A stretch of DNA of 64,000 bases from Tausonia pullulans (Eukaryota; Basidiomycota; Tremellomycetes; Cystofilobasidiales; Mrakiaceae), in NCBI GenBank assembly GCA_951802195.1, contig OX637638.1:62001-126000 (forward strand), read 5' to 3'. The position numbers were made by a program, and so were the translations under genes. A model generated the notes under the pieces. It worked only from the letters and a program-made list of their open reading frames with translations. It had not been told where the DNA came from and searched no databases. Positions 1 through 12,798 of the stretch are shown piece by piece; positions within the stretch are counted from its first letter, which is position 1; each line of letters begins with the position of its first letter.

Positions 1-177
1 TCCCTTCCCCTCTCCTGTGACGACCGACCCACGACTACCCCCAGTGACGACGGACCCCGCTCGTTGATCGAGTCGCCCAAAGACGCAAGCCAACCCAGCA
101 GAAGCCAGAAGCCACCCCGCGCGCAACCGCACGGACGAGACGCGACATACGACACCGACCGACCGTAGACATAGATA
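1..177. promoter_or_regulatory. 5' flank of MYO2
   Basis: Pyrimidine- and CGAC-rich leader directly before the MYO2 start codon at 178. No TATA-like element is obvious. The true promoter probably extends left of the window. Confidence 0.4.
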
Positions 178-3100
178 ATGTCGGGAGCTTACGCCAAGGG
201 GACCAAGGTCTGGTGAGTGTTGCTGCCGAGAGACGGAAGGGCTGCCCGGCGGGTTGGCACATCGGCGGGCGGGTGAGCTTGGACCCGCGGCGGGGAGGCG
301 ACACGAGAGAGAACGGGCGGGCGGGTCCTCCTCGGAGGCACGGGAGGGACGCACATGCCCAGGCGTGCTTGACTTGTGCTCCTGTTCCTCGTCTCTCTCT
401 CGAGACCGTGCCAGCCGAGGGAAGGGCGTGGCAACGGGCCAGGCGGCGCCAGCTCATTCGGCGGGCTGTCCCGTGGGCGAGGGGAGGGGGGGGGGGGGGC
501 GTCGACCCTCGCGACGTGGCCACATGTTCCTCGGCCGTCGCTGGCTTTGCCTGCCGAAGGACGGCCTCGAGATCATCCCAGACTGACTGACAATCTCGGT
601 CCTTCCTGCTCTTTGTTGTCTGTACTCGCGTTGCGCATTCGCGCATCCAGGTTCCCGGACAAGGACGCCGGCTGGATATCCGGCGAAGTCACCTCCAAGG
701 AGGTGGACGAGGCGACGGACAAGATCGTTCTCTCCTTTATCGATGACAAGGGCAAGGTCAGTTCACCCTCTCTTGCTTCTCTGGCCGTGTTGCTCCCTGG
801 CGTTGCCTGTCCCTTCACTCACAAGACGCGCGTCCGTTCGTCTCGAAACCCTCCCTTCCCTCCACCCCGTCGCCTCCTCGCCTCTCCCTATGATCAGGAG
901 TCGAAAGTCGAGGCGACTGTCGACACGCTCACGGCCTCGAACGAGGCCCTTCCGCCGCTCAAGAACCCGCCTCTCCTTGAGAGCCAAGAGGATCTCGCCA
1001 ACTTGTCCAACTTGAACGAGCCCTCTGGTTAGTCCCTTCTCCCCCTTGTTCCCTCGCTCTACACGCGACGAGCGACGCCCTCCCTCCCCTTGATGAGACA
1101 AGGCTGACGACCTTTCACCCGCGTCGTGATTCAGTCCTGCACGCCATATCGACGCGTTACGACCTCCATCTCCCGTACACGTACTCGGGGTGAGTTGCGA
1201 GTTCAGCCCCGCCCGCGCGCTCATGCTTGCACGACCGCGTGCCTCGACGCGACGAGGCTAACGCGCCCTGTCTCCCCTCAGAATCGTCCTTATCGCCATC
1301 AACCCCTTCGCCCCGCTCTCCATCTGTGCGTGGGCCTTACGTCCGATCGTTGGCAGCCAAACTGACACTTTGCCCCTGCCCCCTCTAAGACGGCATGGAC
1401 ATGATCCAGAGCTACTCAGGCCGACGCAAGGGAGAGTTGGAGCCGCATCTGTGCGTTGTCGTCGTTACTCGTATTCTCTTTCTCGAGAGAGCCCTTCGAC
1501 TGGACTGACGCACGTCCATCGTTCGCGGCCGCTCAGTTTCGCCATTGCTGAGGAGGCACTCGACTGCATGCGTCGAGGCCAGACCGCTGGAGGAGAGGTC
1601 GGAGGTTCGGCTGATCAGACGATCGTAGTCTCCGGAGAATCGTACGTTGTTCGCTACCTCTTTCGAGGCAAGGCTGAGCTGCTCAAACTGACCTTCATCG
1701 TCCTCCTCCTCATAGTGGGGCCGGAAAGACCGTCTCGGCCAAGTTCATCCTCCGATACTTCGCCTCGGTCGAGGACCCGACGCGGCCCGTCCGGCGGCAG
1801 CGCCAGAAGGCCGTCGGCGGCAGGTCCGGGATGGCCGACGGCGATGAGGCCGGCATGAGCGAGGTCGAGCGGCAAATGCTCGCAACGAATCCGATCATGG
1901 AGGCCTTTGGAAACGCCAAGACGATAAGGAACGACAATTCGTCTCGCTTCGGAAAGTACATGGAGGTGAGGAGTGACCGACCGCCACACGTCCTGGTGTG
2001 TACCTGACTGAATTACTGGCGCCCCGTCCGCCCCCCTTCGCCAGATCCTCTTCGACAAGGATCAGGAGATCGTTGGCGCCCGGATCCGGACGTACCTTCT
2101 CGAGCGATCGCGACTCGTTTACCAGCCGGAGGTTGAGCGCAACTACCACATCTTCTACCAGCTCTGCGCGGGAGCGCCCGCCAAGGAGCGCAAGGACCTT
2201 GGCCTCGACTCGGACACGTCAACGTTCTACTACCTCAACCAGGGTGGACCCAAAGCGAGCCCGATCCCGGGCGTCGACGATGCGGCCGAGTTCGACATCA
2301 CCCAGAAGGCGCTTTCAACCGTCGGTATCACGGTCGAGAAGCAGTGGCAGATCTTCCGGCTCCTCGCGGCGCTGCTTCATCTGGGCAACATCCAGATCAC
2401 GCAGATGCGGACCGAGGCGCTCATGTCGGACGACGACCCGGCGCTGCTGCTCGCGACGGGCCTGCTGGGGATCCCGGCCAAGGAGTTCAAGAAGTGGACA
2501 ATTAAGAAGCAGCTTGTGACGCGGAGCGAGAAGATTGTCACCAACCTCAACGCGGCGGCGGCTACGGTCGTCCGGGACTCGGTCGCCAAGTTTGTTTACG
2601 CGTGCGTCTGGGAGTACCTCGTCGCAGTTGTTAACGAGAGCCTCCTCGGCGACGAGGGGTCGGGCATCAAAAAGGCCGAGAAGTTCATCGGTGTCCTCGA
2701 CATCTACGGCTTTGAGCACTTCAAGAAAAACTCGCTCGAGCAGTTTTTTATCAACTATGCGAATGAGAAACGTGAGTGACGGCCCTCTCGATTCCTTTGA
2801 ATCTCGCTCGCCCAACTGATTCCCTCTGTCTTTTCGTCCTCACAGTCCAGCAGGAGGTGAGACCCTCCTCTGTTGCCTTCCTTCCGCGCCTCTGCTGACT
2901 TGCGCGCTCTCCTTCCCCCCACCAGTTTAACGCTCACGTCTTCAAGCTTGAACAGGAGGAATACGTCCGCGAAAAGATCAACTGGACGTTTATCGACTAC
3001 TCGGACAACCAGCCTTGCATTGACGTCATTGAGGGCAAGCTTGGCATCCTTTCGCTCCTCGACGAGGAGTCGCGGCTCCCTTCTGGCGCGGACGCGTCGT

Positions 3101-6100
3101 TCGTCAGCAAGCTCCACAAGCAGCTCGATCAGTCGCAGTACAAGGCTGTCTTCAAGAAGCCCCGGTTTGGCGGTGACAAGTTCACAGTTGCTCACTACGC
3201 TGTCGATGTCGAGTACGAAGCTGAGGGCTTCATCGACAAGAACCGCGACACTGTTCCGGACGAGCAGCTTGCCCTCCTTCAAGGGACGACCAACGAGTTC
3301 CTTCGCGCCGCCCTTGAGGCCGCCCTTACTCCGCCGACGCCGGCTCCCCCAGCCCCGCCCGTCGTGGAGGTCGCCCCGAGCCCGCCAGCCAACAAGCGTT
3401 CGAGTATCATGGGCTCAACGCTCAGTAGCCGCGGCACACCGTTCTCGCCGACGACGACCCCGGCTCCGCAGAACCTCACCGTCTCACGGAAACCCGGAGG
3501 TCGCAAGCCGACGCTCGGTTCCATCTTTAAGGGTGGGTCGCCCTTCCTTCCCGCCCTCATTCCATGACCGACTGACACGCCCGCTTCCACTGCAGGCTCG
3601 CTTATTTCCCTCATGGACACCATCAGCCACACGAACGTCCATTACATTCGCTGCATCAAGCCCAATGAGCGCAAGGCTGCCTGGGAGTGGGACGCGCCTC
3701 AGGTCCTCGGTCAGCTCCGGGCGTGCGGTGTCCTCGAGACGATCCGCATCTCATGCGCGGGTTATCCCAGTCGATGGGCGTTTGAGGACTTTGCTGAGAG
3801 GTGCGCGGAAAAGAATGGGAACATGTCTCCAGGCGCCTGGACTGACACAGTTGCTTGCTCGCAGGTACTACATGCTCATCGACTCCAATGACTGGCAGGG
3901 AGACCTCAAAGACGTCTGCTCGCTCATTCTCGACAAGACAATCACCGAGGAGGACAAGTACCAAGTCGGCCTTACGAAGCTCTTCTTCCGGGCGGGCATG
4001 CTAGCCTACCTCGAGGGTCTCCGCGCGGACCGGCTCAATTATCTCGTCGTACTCGTCCAGAAAAACCTTCGGCGACACCTCGCCCGGAACCACTACCGGT
4101 CGATGAAGAGCGCGTCGGTGACGATCCAGTCGAGGTGGCGCGGTGTCCTCGGGCGCAGGAAAGCCGACGGAATGCGTAAGGTGACGGCCGTCGTCAAGAT
4201 TCAGACTCTCGTCCGCGGGTTCGTCCAGCGCAAGCGGTTCGAGCTTACAAGGCAGTCGGCCGTCAAGATCCAAAGTGGTGCGTCCCCCCCCCCCCCCCCG
4301 TTCGGGTATGAGCGAGTGGTCCACGACGGCTGACTTCTCTCTCGCATCGCGTGTGCGGGAAACCCCACCCTCTCTTAGCTATGCGGGGTTTTCGCGCTCG
4401 CCAGACGTACAAGGAGCTGCGTCTTCAGACATCGGCGACAACTCTTCAGCGATTGTGGAGAGGGCTGTACGTGCTCTAGTCCCCTCTCTTTGAACCGCCG
4501 GACTTCAGTTGGCCGCCGCTGCTGACGAGACGACACCCGTTTCACGCCATCGCTCGCCACCATCTACCGACCGCTTCCCTTCAGCTTGGCTCGGAGGCGA
4601 CACTCGCTCGAGGTCCGCGGCGTGGTCCATCTCCAGTCGTGCTATCGACGTCAACTCGCGCGGCGCGAGCTCCGCGGCCTCAAAACCGAAGCGCGCTCGG
4701 CGTCCAAGCAGAAGGAGATCTCGTACCGGCTCGAAAACAAGGTCGTCGAGCTTACCCAGACGCTGCAAAAGCGGACCGCCGAGCGGAAGGATCTTCAGGC
4801 TCGGCTGGCCGAGCTCGAGGAGCGGCAGCAGGTCTGGACGCAGAAGCACGAGGAGGCGGAAGCCCGGTCGGCCGAGCTGCACGCCGAGCTGCAGAAACCG
4901 ACCGTTCCTCAGGAACGCTTCGAGGAGCTCCTCAAAGCAAAGGACTCGCTGGACGTCCGCCTTGGCGAAACCCTTAAGATAGTCGCCACTCACGAGGTGT
5001 CGATCGCCGGGCTTGAAGAGAAGATCGTTCAGCACTTCGCCGAGCTCGACGCCCGCCAGAAGCTCATTGACGTGGCCACTACCCAGGCTTCGACCGACTC
5101 GGTGACCATCGCTTCGCTTCGGGCTGAGCTCGCCAGCGTTCGCGAGTCGCTCAACCGATCCGTCGCGCTCGCGGCCCTCAACCGCAATGCCGCTCCCCCT
5201 CCGACATCTCCGGTCCTCAATGGACAGGAGGGCGGTCTCCGCCTGTTGCAGAACGGCGTCACCCCGTCACAGACGGTCGTCGAGCCGCGGACACTTCCCC
5301 GGGCGACGCACAACAGGCGGCACTCTGGCCCGAGCGGCCTTGCAGGCGACGCCAACCGGTCACGCGATTCGAGCGACCAGCTTATGATCGATGTCCGCAA
5401 GGCGCAGGCGTCCCAGAACAGGGCCGTTTCAGTCGCCGTCTTTGCGCAGGACCAGGTCTCAACGCTTAAGGACGGCCACATCTACGACAGCCCTGAGGAG
5501 CAGATCATCCAGATGCTCGAAGACGCAGCCCACCTCGATGAGGACGTCCTTAACGGCCTCATCTCAGGTCTCAAGATCCAGACGCCGAGCCTCCAAAACC
5601 TGCCTTCCCACAAAGAGGTCGTCTTCCCGGCTCACCTCATCGGACTCGTCACTAACGAAATGTGGAAGTACGGTCTCATCCCGGAGAGCGAGCGCTTCCT
5701 TGCCAACGTCATGCAGACAATTCAGCACTACGTCATGAGCTTCCGGAATGAGGACGCCATTGTCCCGGGTATCTTCTGGCTCTCCAACGTCCACGAGCTC
5801 CTGTCCTTCGTCTGCGTGGCCGAGCACGACGTCTCAGAGGGCATCTACCCGGGCCAGGACGATGGTGCCGGCCGGCCGTTTGAGTGGGCCGACTATGAGA
5901 GGCTCGTCCAGGTGGTCAAACACGACCTTGATTCGCTCGAGTACAATATCTACCACACGTGGATTGCAGAGACCAAGAAAAAGCTTGCCAAGATGGTCGT
6001 CCCCGCGCTCATCGAGAGCCAGTCGCTCCCCGGGTTCATTACCAACGAGTCGAACCGCCTTTTCAACCGGCTCATCCAGGGCAACACGGCCCCGGCCTTC

Positions 6101-6845
6101 AGCATGGACGACATCCTCAACATTCTCAACAAGGTCTGGAAGGCCCTCAAGGGCTACCACATGGAGGTCTCCGTCACCCAGCAAGTCATCACCGAGATCC
6201 TCAAGCTCATCGGCGTCACGGCATTCAACGACCTCCTCATGCGCCGCAACTTCTGCTCATGGAAGCGCGCCATGCAGATCCAGTACAACATCACTCGGCT
6301 CGAGGAGTGGTCAGTCCCTGAGTGTTCTTCTTCTAGCCTTTGACCACCGCTGACCCTCTCTCATCGTTTAAAGGCTCAAGTCGCACGACATGCCCGAGGG
6401 TGCGCTCCAGCTCGAGCATCTCATGCAGGCGACCAAGCTCCTTCAACTCAAGAAGGGCACTCTGGCCGACATCGACATCATCTAGTGGGTTCAACCCGTC
6501 CGCAGCCTCGCTTCCGCAAAGAAGAGCTCGAACTAACAGTTTCTTTCTCTTCCCTACAGTGATGTCTGCTGGATGCTCACCCCAACGCAGATCCAGAAGC
6601 TTATCAACCAGTACTTTGTCGCCGACTACGAGACGCCCATCCCGCCCGAAATTCTCCGTGCGGTCGCTTCGCGCGTCGTCGCCGGCGACCGGAACGACCA
6701 CCTTCTCCTTTCGCCAGAGACGGAGGAGGCCGGCCCTTACGAGCTCCCGCTGCCCCGCGAGATTTCGTACCTCGAAACTTTCGTCCCAGGCTACCTCAAC
6801 GTCCCGCACGTCCGGCGGTTCGCCCTTCTCCTTACGCAGTCATGA
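178..6845 (+). CDS. MYO2: Class V myosin heavy chain
   Basis: Actin-based motor that carries vesicles and organelles toward sites of polar growth. Exon 1 (178-212) encodes [12 protein letters not shown] and is spliced over a 438-nt intron to exon 2 at 651, giving the myosin V start [10 protein letters not shown]. The motor domain shows the P-loop GESGAGKT (split by an intron near 1640-1715), switch [13 protein letters not shown] (about 1930-1965) and the relay-helix region [16 protein letters not shown] (about 2700-2750). IQ motifs follow at about 4030-4480, then a coiled coil (about 4700-5170) and a C-terminal DIL cargo-binding domain (about 5480-6840). Loop 1 carries an insert rich in Arg/Gly after the P-loop. 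The gene has more than ten introns and ends in TGA, about 350 bp from the convergent CTK1-like gene. Family assignment is secure; individual splice sites in the middle were not all checked. Confidence 0.95.
486..499. repeat. G14 run in MYO2 intron 1
   Basis: Uninterrupted run of 14 G inside the 438-nt first intron of MYO2. Confidence 0.9.
4284..4299. repeat. C16 run just after a MYO2 donor site
   Basis: Sixteen C in a row directly follow a GTGCGT donor in the IQ region of MYO2. Confidence 0.9.
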
Positions 6846-7194
6846 GCACTCGGAGGTCATTCCGCTAGATGTCTGCTGTTTCTCCCCCTCGCTACGCCCC
6901 TGCTTGAACGAACTCATATCCCACCCCTTCTTTCTTTTAACGTGCTTTACCTCCCCCCGCAACTCTTGGCTTTCCTTCCTTTATCTCTCTCTTGTCGGTC
7001 GCTTCCTTTCGAGCAGGCTCACATCACTGTCCCGCCCCAAGCGCCTTCTCCTCTCCTCCTCGATGCTCAATGTCGTTCCTCAGGACTCTCGCCTTGACCA
7101 AATGTGTACAAAGGTAAGGATGGCATAGTTTTTTTTTGTTCTTTCTTTCTTTCTCCACTTGTCGTCCAAAGGACACAGCAGCAGCGCCGGGGCT
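6846..7194. other. Convergent 3' regions
   Basis: Space between the MYO2 stop and the stop of the minus-strand kinase. It is T-rich on the plus strand (runs near 6930 and 7130-7150), as expected for two facing 3' UTRs. I see no gene in it. Confidence 0.6.
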
Positions 7195-10100
7195 TCACAT
7201 CCCCTGGGCCTTCTCCTTCGCCCGTTTCTTGGCCTTCTCCCGCTTGGCCTCGAGCTCGTGGAACTCGCCTCCGACTTCAGCAAGGCTAGTGGGTGTGAGT
7301 CGAGTAAGTTAGTTATTGGAGCGAACGGGAGGAAGAGAGAAGGAGGGGGCGGGACGAACTGGACGGGCATCTCCATTGGAGGATCCTCCCGGAGGAAGTA
7401 GTCGCTCTGAAGGGCGTCGTTCGCCGAGATCCGCCGCTTCGGGTCGTGCAAGAGCAGCGCTTCAGCGAGATCCAGCGCCGCAGGACTCAGGAGTCTGAGA
7501 GGCAGAGGGAGTCAAGGGTCAGCTTCGCGAGAAAAGAGGATCAGACAAGGGGAACCAAGCCGACGAACGATTCGAACGTCTCGCGCAGGCGGTTCGGCAG
7601 CGGCGGTGTCGGCTTCCGGAGGAGTTCATACCAGGGAAGGTCCGAGACCTCTGGGTAGTCCTCCTCCGAAGGATTGCCGATGAGCTCGTAGATCGTCTCA
7701 AGCTGGTGGATCTCGTCGTTGCCCGGGAAGGTCGTCATCTTGGTGAACATCTCAAGCATGATGCAGCTGGATCAGGGAGGATGTCAGCATAAGGGCCAGA
7801 GAGGGAGATCGGCGAAGGGGACAACGGACCCTGCGCTCCACATGTCGACCTCAGGTCCATACTCTGTGGCGCCAAGGAGGAGCTCGGGCGGCCGGTACCA
7901 AAGCGTGATGACGCGGTTCGTGTAGTCGCTCTTCCTCCGCTTCTGATAGAACCTTGCGAGCCTGTTGAAGAGGAAGGCGCAAACTGTCAGTGGAATCGAC
8001 TAAGAACCAACAAGACTGAGCCGGGGTCGCACCCAAAGTCGGCAAGCTTGAGCTCGCCCTTGGAGTTGAGAAGAATATTGGAGCCCTTCATGTCACGATG
8101 GAGGACGCCCTTGAAGTGAAGATACTCGAGACCTGAGAGCATCTGGTGGCAAAGTGACTTGAGGTTCGCCGCCGAAAAGACGTATTGCGGTTGCGAGAGG
8201 ACGCCCGTGAGATCGTGGTCCATGTACTCGAAGACCATGTAGACGGAGCCTGATGGAGGAACGGAGGACACAGGCAATCAGCAGGAGGCCACACAGTGTA
8301 GCCTTGAGTTACGACGACGGGCGACGCACCCTGCGAGACCATCATCTCAAAGAGCCTGATGACGTTGACGTGTTGGAGCGACTGAAGAAGCTTGATCTCC
8401 CGCATTGCCGTCACTGGGAAGCCTTCCTTCTCGCCCTCCATTCGGATCCGTTTGAGTGCAACAAAGCTGCCCGTTTCGTTGTTGCGCGCTTTGTAGACCT
8501 TGCCGTACGTACCTTCGCCAACCTGGGCTACCTTTTTGTAGGTCTCGTGCGAGGTGGCGGACGAATTGCCTCGATGACCATTCGAAGGGGTGACCGCTTC
8601 CGGGCCGGGCGTCGGCGTTGGAGTAGGCAGCGAGGAAGGCGGGGCTGATGGTGGAGCGGTCGAGGGTGCGAAGGCGGCGTTAGCCTCGTGTCGCGGAGGG
8701 TCAGGTGCAAAAGTGTCGGAGATGTCCAGCGTAGGAAGGAAAGGAGCGATAGGAGGGAAGCTGGCAGGAGGAGGCATTCCAGGAGAGGAGTCCTGGGCGT
8801 CGTGGTGGAACTGCTGTTGCTCGAGCCTTGGTGACGAGATCCCTACTGGTCGATCCGCAAATTCGACTTTCGTCGGGCTCGCCGGTCCGCGCGATGTCTT
8901 GCTGGGCCATTGACCGTCGGACGCTATGTAGTCCGGATCGGAAAATCGCTCGCGATGCTGTTTAGGAGGCGACAGCCGTCGCTGATGAGGAGGCGAGCGC
9001 CGGTAGATTTCTGGCCGAGTCTCTTCGTACGCCGAATATGGCTGAGTAGCCTGTCGGGCGTGCCGAGAACCTCGGCCGTTGTCGTGAGCTCCACCAGCAA
9101 AGCCAGGAGCCTGAGCCTCTGCACGCTGGCCTGAGAGTTCTCGCCGCCTGGTGTATGCATTGGACGCTTCGGGCGAGGGTGAACGGGCAAATCGAGCAGG
9201 CTCCGGCTGCCGCCGCTGCCGGTCATCGAAGTCGCCGTCTCGAGAACGCCGGTCGTCAAACTCATCGTCGCGAGGACGGAAGGAGGACCGCGACCCCCAG
9301 CCAGAGTCCCTGCCGCCGCCATCGTGCCGACTGAAGCTCGGGTTCCGATCGCCGTGCTGGTGCTGCTTACCGCCTCGTCGATCGTTACGACGGTTTCGTT
9401 GCTGCTCGCGCTGTCGCTCGCGATCGTGGGCGGCCTCGCGTTCGTAGCTATGAGGTCCTGGGATCGGGATCAACGCGTGCTGAAGGTCCAAGTCGTCGCC
9501 CTGTCCGGCTACGGAGGAGCTCGCGATCGTAGGTTGTGACCCTAACGGCTCCTCCTCCTCCTCCTCCTCCTCGTCTTCGGCAAAGAACTTGTTGACCGTC
9601 GCTGTCCGAGCAGGTGCAGGCTTCAGGGTAGTTGCCAAGCTGATCTTGGGAGCGAAGGAAGGTCGGATCGAGATCGCGACGGGCTCGGGCGTCGGCTCTT
9701 TAGGTGGAGGTGGCGTCGGTTCACGAGGAGGGGGAGTCAGCTCGCGAGGCGGGGGTGTAGGCGAACGAGGAGGGGGTGTTGGTGCTCGAGGTGGGACAGC
9801 CTCGGGAGGAGGGGAATTGGTCGGTCGCGAGAAGCGCGGGTACATAGGACCTGCAGGCGCGGCGGGCTTCGGAGCTGGGAAAATGGTGGGCGCAAGGGCC
9901 TGCAAGCCCGGTGGAGGTCCCTCGCCTGCAGTACGCTGGGCGTAACGCTCCGCCGCCGACATCGGAGGGGGAGGCGGGCCGAAGATCTGGGGCTGAACTT
10001 GAGGCTGGACCTGAGGTTGGGATTGCGGCCGAGTCTGCGGCTGAGAGTGAGGCTGGGGATGAGACTGGCTGTGCTGATATCCCGCCGGGCCCGTCGGTGG

Positions 10101-11755
10101 GCCATACCTTTCGGCCCTCGGACCAGAGGGCGGGACTGCCGAATGCTTCTTCTTGTCCCGCTTGCCACCTCGAGTGTCATCCGCTGGCGAGCGCGAACGA
10201 CGATCTCGTTTAATGTCGGAGGAGGGCCAAGAAAATTGGTTCTTGGCCCTCTTTGGTTGACGGTCCCAGTCCCGATCCAGGTCGCGCTCGCGCTCACGAG
10301 CTCGGTCGGATTCCCTTCTGAGGGTGTCGGGAGAGTGGGACGGCCGATGCGAGCCACGGACGGAGCGGGAGTGAGATGGAGATCGAGTATGTGTTTGAGA
10401 TCGGCCGTGAGAGCGAGGAGGCGAGGGCGAGCGGGAGAGTGACATTGAGCGCGACCGTGACCGCGACCGGAAGCGTGAGCGTGACTGAGACGGGGACGGT
10501 GAGCGAGAACGCGAAGAGCTCAGGTCTCGCCGCTTGGCGCGGTTGCTCCGCTTCCGCCTTGATGGGCTTGGAGAAGCAGCCTGACGGCGGGAGCGATGCG
10601 TGTCGCGAGATCGGCTCCGATGCGACCGCGGTGGAGAGCTTGAAGGGGATCGCCGGCGAGATCGGGGCGAAGGTGAAGGCGAGCGAAGGCGCTGACGCGG
10701 TGGAGACACAGAAAGAGAGCGGGAGGATCCTTGGGGTCGCTCAGGTATCGGTGGACGGCCATCGAGCGAGGGAGGCGGCCTAGAGCAAATCGTAAGGCAG
10801 TGTTAGAGGGTTAATAACAAGGTCTTGGGGAACTAGGGGAAGGTCAGCGCTGAAGGACCAACCTAGTGTCGCCGGGTCGCCTGGGGGCGGCAGCAGCGCC
10901 ACGCACTGGTTCAGGGCTACGGCCACGACCCTGCTCGTTTCCGCGGAAGCCGCCACGACTCCTTTGGAAGCCTCCGGTGCGAATGCTAGGCCCTGAGGGA
11001 ACTTTGTTGAAACGCCCGCCCTCCGAGGGACCTCCCTGGCGGTCCCAACCTCCTCTGCTGGGCCCTGTCGGAGGTCCTGAACCAGCGAATCCGTTACCGC
11101 CAAATCCTGGTCCACCTCGGGAACTTGCGCGCTCATAGTTGGCCGGACCCGTGGGAAAGCGCTGTGCTGGAAGCGCGCCCGAAGGAGCGTGGTTGGCGGA
11201 GGTTCCCTGGCTGTTGCTGGCAGACCAAGGGCGACCGGATGATTCAGAGCCGGACGCGGACGGGTTGTCCCAACGGTCGCTGTTCTGCCGATACGCCGAA
11301 GGCCCGCTCGGGATACTGCCGGCCTGCTGGAGGGAGGCCGGGTCCTGGGTTGGCCGGAAGCTGGACGTCATGGGGTCATCTGAGGAGAAGCCTTGCGACG
11401 ACGGCGGTGGACGACGGTGGAAGTCATCGCGCGACGAGTGCGAATTGCCCCGTCCCAGGTCGGCAGACGACGACGGGCCCTGGGGAGGTGGGTTGAACGA
11501 ACGAGGCGAGGATCCTCGAGGCCTTCCCCAGTTTGAACCGACCGGCTGGGACGGGTACTGAGGAGGGGGGCCCTGCTGCCTCTCGTATGAGGCTGGAACG
11601 GAGGGTGGGTCGGAAGGAGGTTGTTGGCTCGGCTCCCGGCGGGGCTCGTCCTTCTGCTGGTAATGCTGTTGCTGCTGTGACCGGTTGTGCTGATGCTGCT
11701 GCTGCTGCTGCTGGGCGTGGGCGAACCTGTTGCCTCCCGGGCGCTCGTAGTTCAT
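7195..11755 (-). CDS. CTK1: CTK1/CDK12-type CTD kinase with very long disordered N-terminus
   Basis: Cyclin-dependent kinase expected to phosphorylate the RNA polymerase II C-terminal domain with a cyclin K/CTK2 partner. The kinase domain starts near 8540 with the glycine loop [13 protein letters not shown]. It continues with the [10 protein letters not shown] catalytic loop, the DFG of LKLADFG split by an intron at 8033, and the activation segment reading [12 protein letters not shown]. Exons found: 10863-11755, 8330-10779, 8033-8249, 7830-7961, 7569-7766 and 7494 downward. The end reads [20 protein letters not shown]; the last intron boundary near 7290-7330 is uncertain. The first exon is Gln-, Arg- and Gly-rich. 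The second begins with a long RS domain, then PPPR repeats (about 9690-9800) and a Glu run (about 9550-9575). An in-frame ATG at 11770 could be the start instead. Confidence 0.88.
9690..9800 (-). repeat. Tandem T/S-P-P-P-R coding repeat in the kinase
   Basis: On the minus strand the frame repeats units such as [21 protein letters not shown] and EPTPPP about five times. It lies between the RS domain and the kinase domain of the CTK1-like protein and is probably a disordered proline linker or SH3/WW ligand. Confidence 0.8.
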
Positions 11756-12798
11756 GGTCGTCGCCTGCATGCAGATCGCGTAAGCGGAACGACGGCGACA
11801 GGGCGGAAAACACCGCGGATCAAAAGCGCGTGGCCGAGAGAGAGGGGGAAGGGCCAACGGAGAGAAGATTGAAGCGAGCAAAAGGAGCACGACGTGTCAG
11901 AGGTAGCCGCTGGATGGGAGTGAGCGCGCCCTGGGCGCACCGTGGAGAGGTGGAGACGGGTGTTGGACGGACGTCTCGCGACGACAATCGTTAGGTTGCG
12001 GCAGGCCGCGCCCTTGGAGTACGGATGGTCTGGCGAGCGGGAAGGTTGGAGATCAGCATGAAGACGAGCGAAGGCTCTCGACGTGTCGAGACAACGGATC
12101 TATTGATAGAGAAAGTGGACGAGACCCAAGGAGCAACGACGCGTCGAGCGTTTGATGAAAGTGGGATGACAAGGAGCGCGGACGTGAGAGCAGCGGCGCA
12201 TGTGACTGACCTGCTGATTGAGAGCTAAGGGAGGGCAGATAAAATGATCCAAGACAAAGGCGCGTGTTCCCAGGGGTAGAAGACAGACGTGGGGTGATTG
12301 ATCGATGGATGGAAGAACAAGGGAGGAGAGAGAGGTTGTTGGAGACGACCCGTCGCCCTGCGAAGGGCGCGTCAGTTGGGCTGTCTCGCGTCGTCAAGGC
12401 CATATCAAAGCTCAGTTTATCACTGTCTCAATTTATGAGAGACAAAGACTTCGATATCCGTCCACTTTGTATGGTGATATTTTCCCTGGGATCAAGCAAT
12501 AGAGGGGACGGAGCACTGCACGCATGGTCCCACCTCGACTCGACTCACCTGTCCTTCTGCCTCCACTCTCTCTCCACCCGCCAACGATCATTACTCGTGC
12601 CTTGTCTCAACAACTTCTCTCCAGGTACAAAGCTTGCCGATAGCCATCCTTTGTCGTCCTCTCTTGGAGCAGTCCCACCGCGGCCCTTCATCTTCTCTTT
12701 CTCTCCTCGTGCGTGCGACAGCTGGTCCTGTCTCCCTCTGGTGACCGCTGTATTCTGACGTTGTTTTATCATACATTCCTGGGCCACGTCTATCTACG
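11756..12798. promoter_or_regulatory. Divergent intergenic region, kinase / PPR-like gene
   Basis: About 1 kb between two divergent genes. It is more AT-balanced than its neighbours and contains short GATCGATGGATGG-like repeats near 12300. No coding sequence or RNA gene is recognisable; it should hold both promoters. Confidence 0.5.

Noticed and set aside
2873-4333. Open frame of about 486 codons inside MYO2
   Set aside because: Frame-shifted Ser/Arg-rich shadow over most of its length; only its last part coincides with true MYO2 exons.
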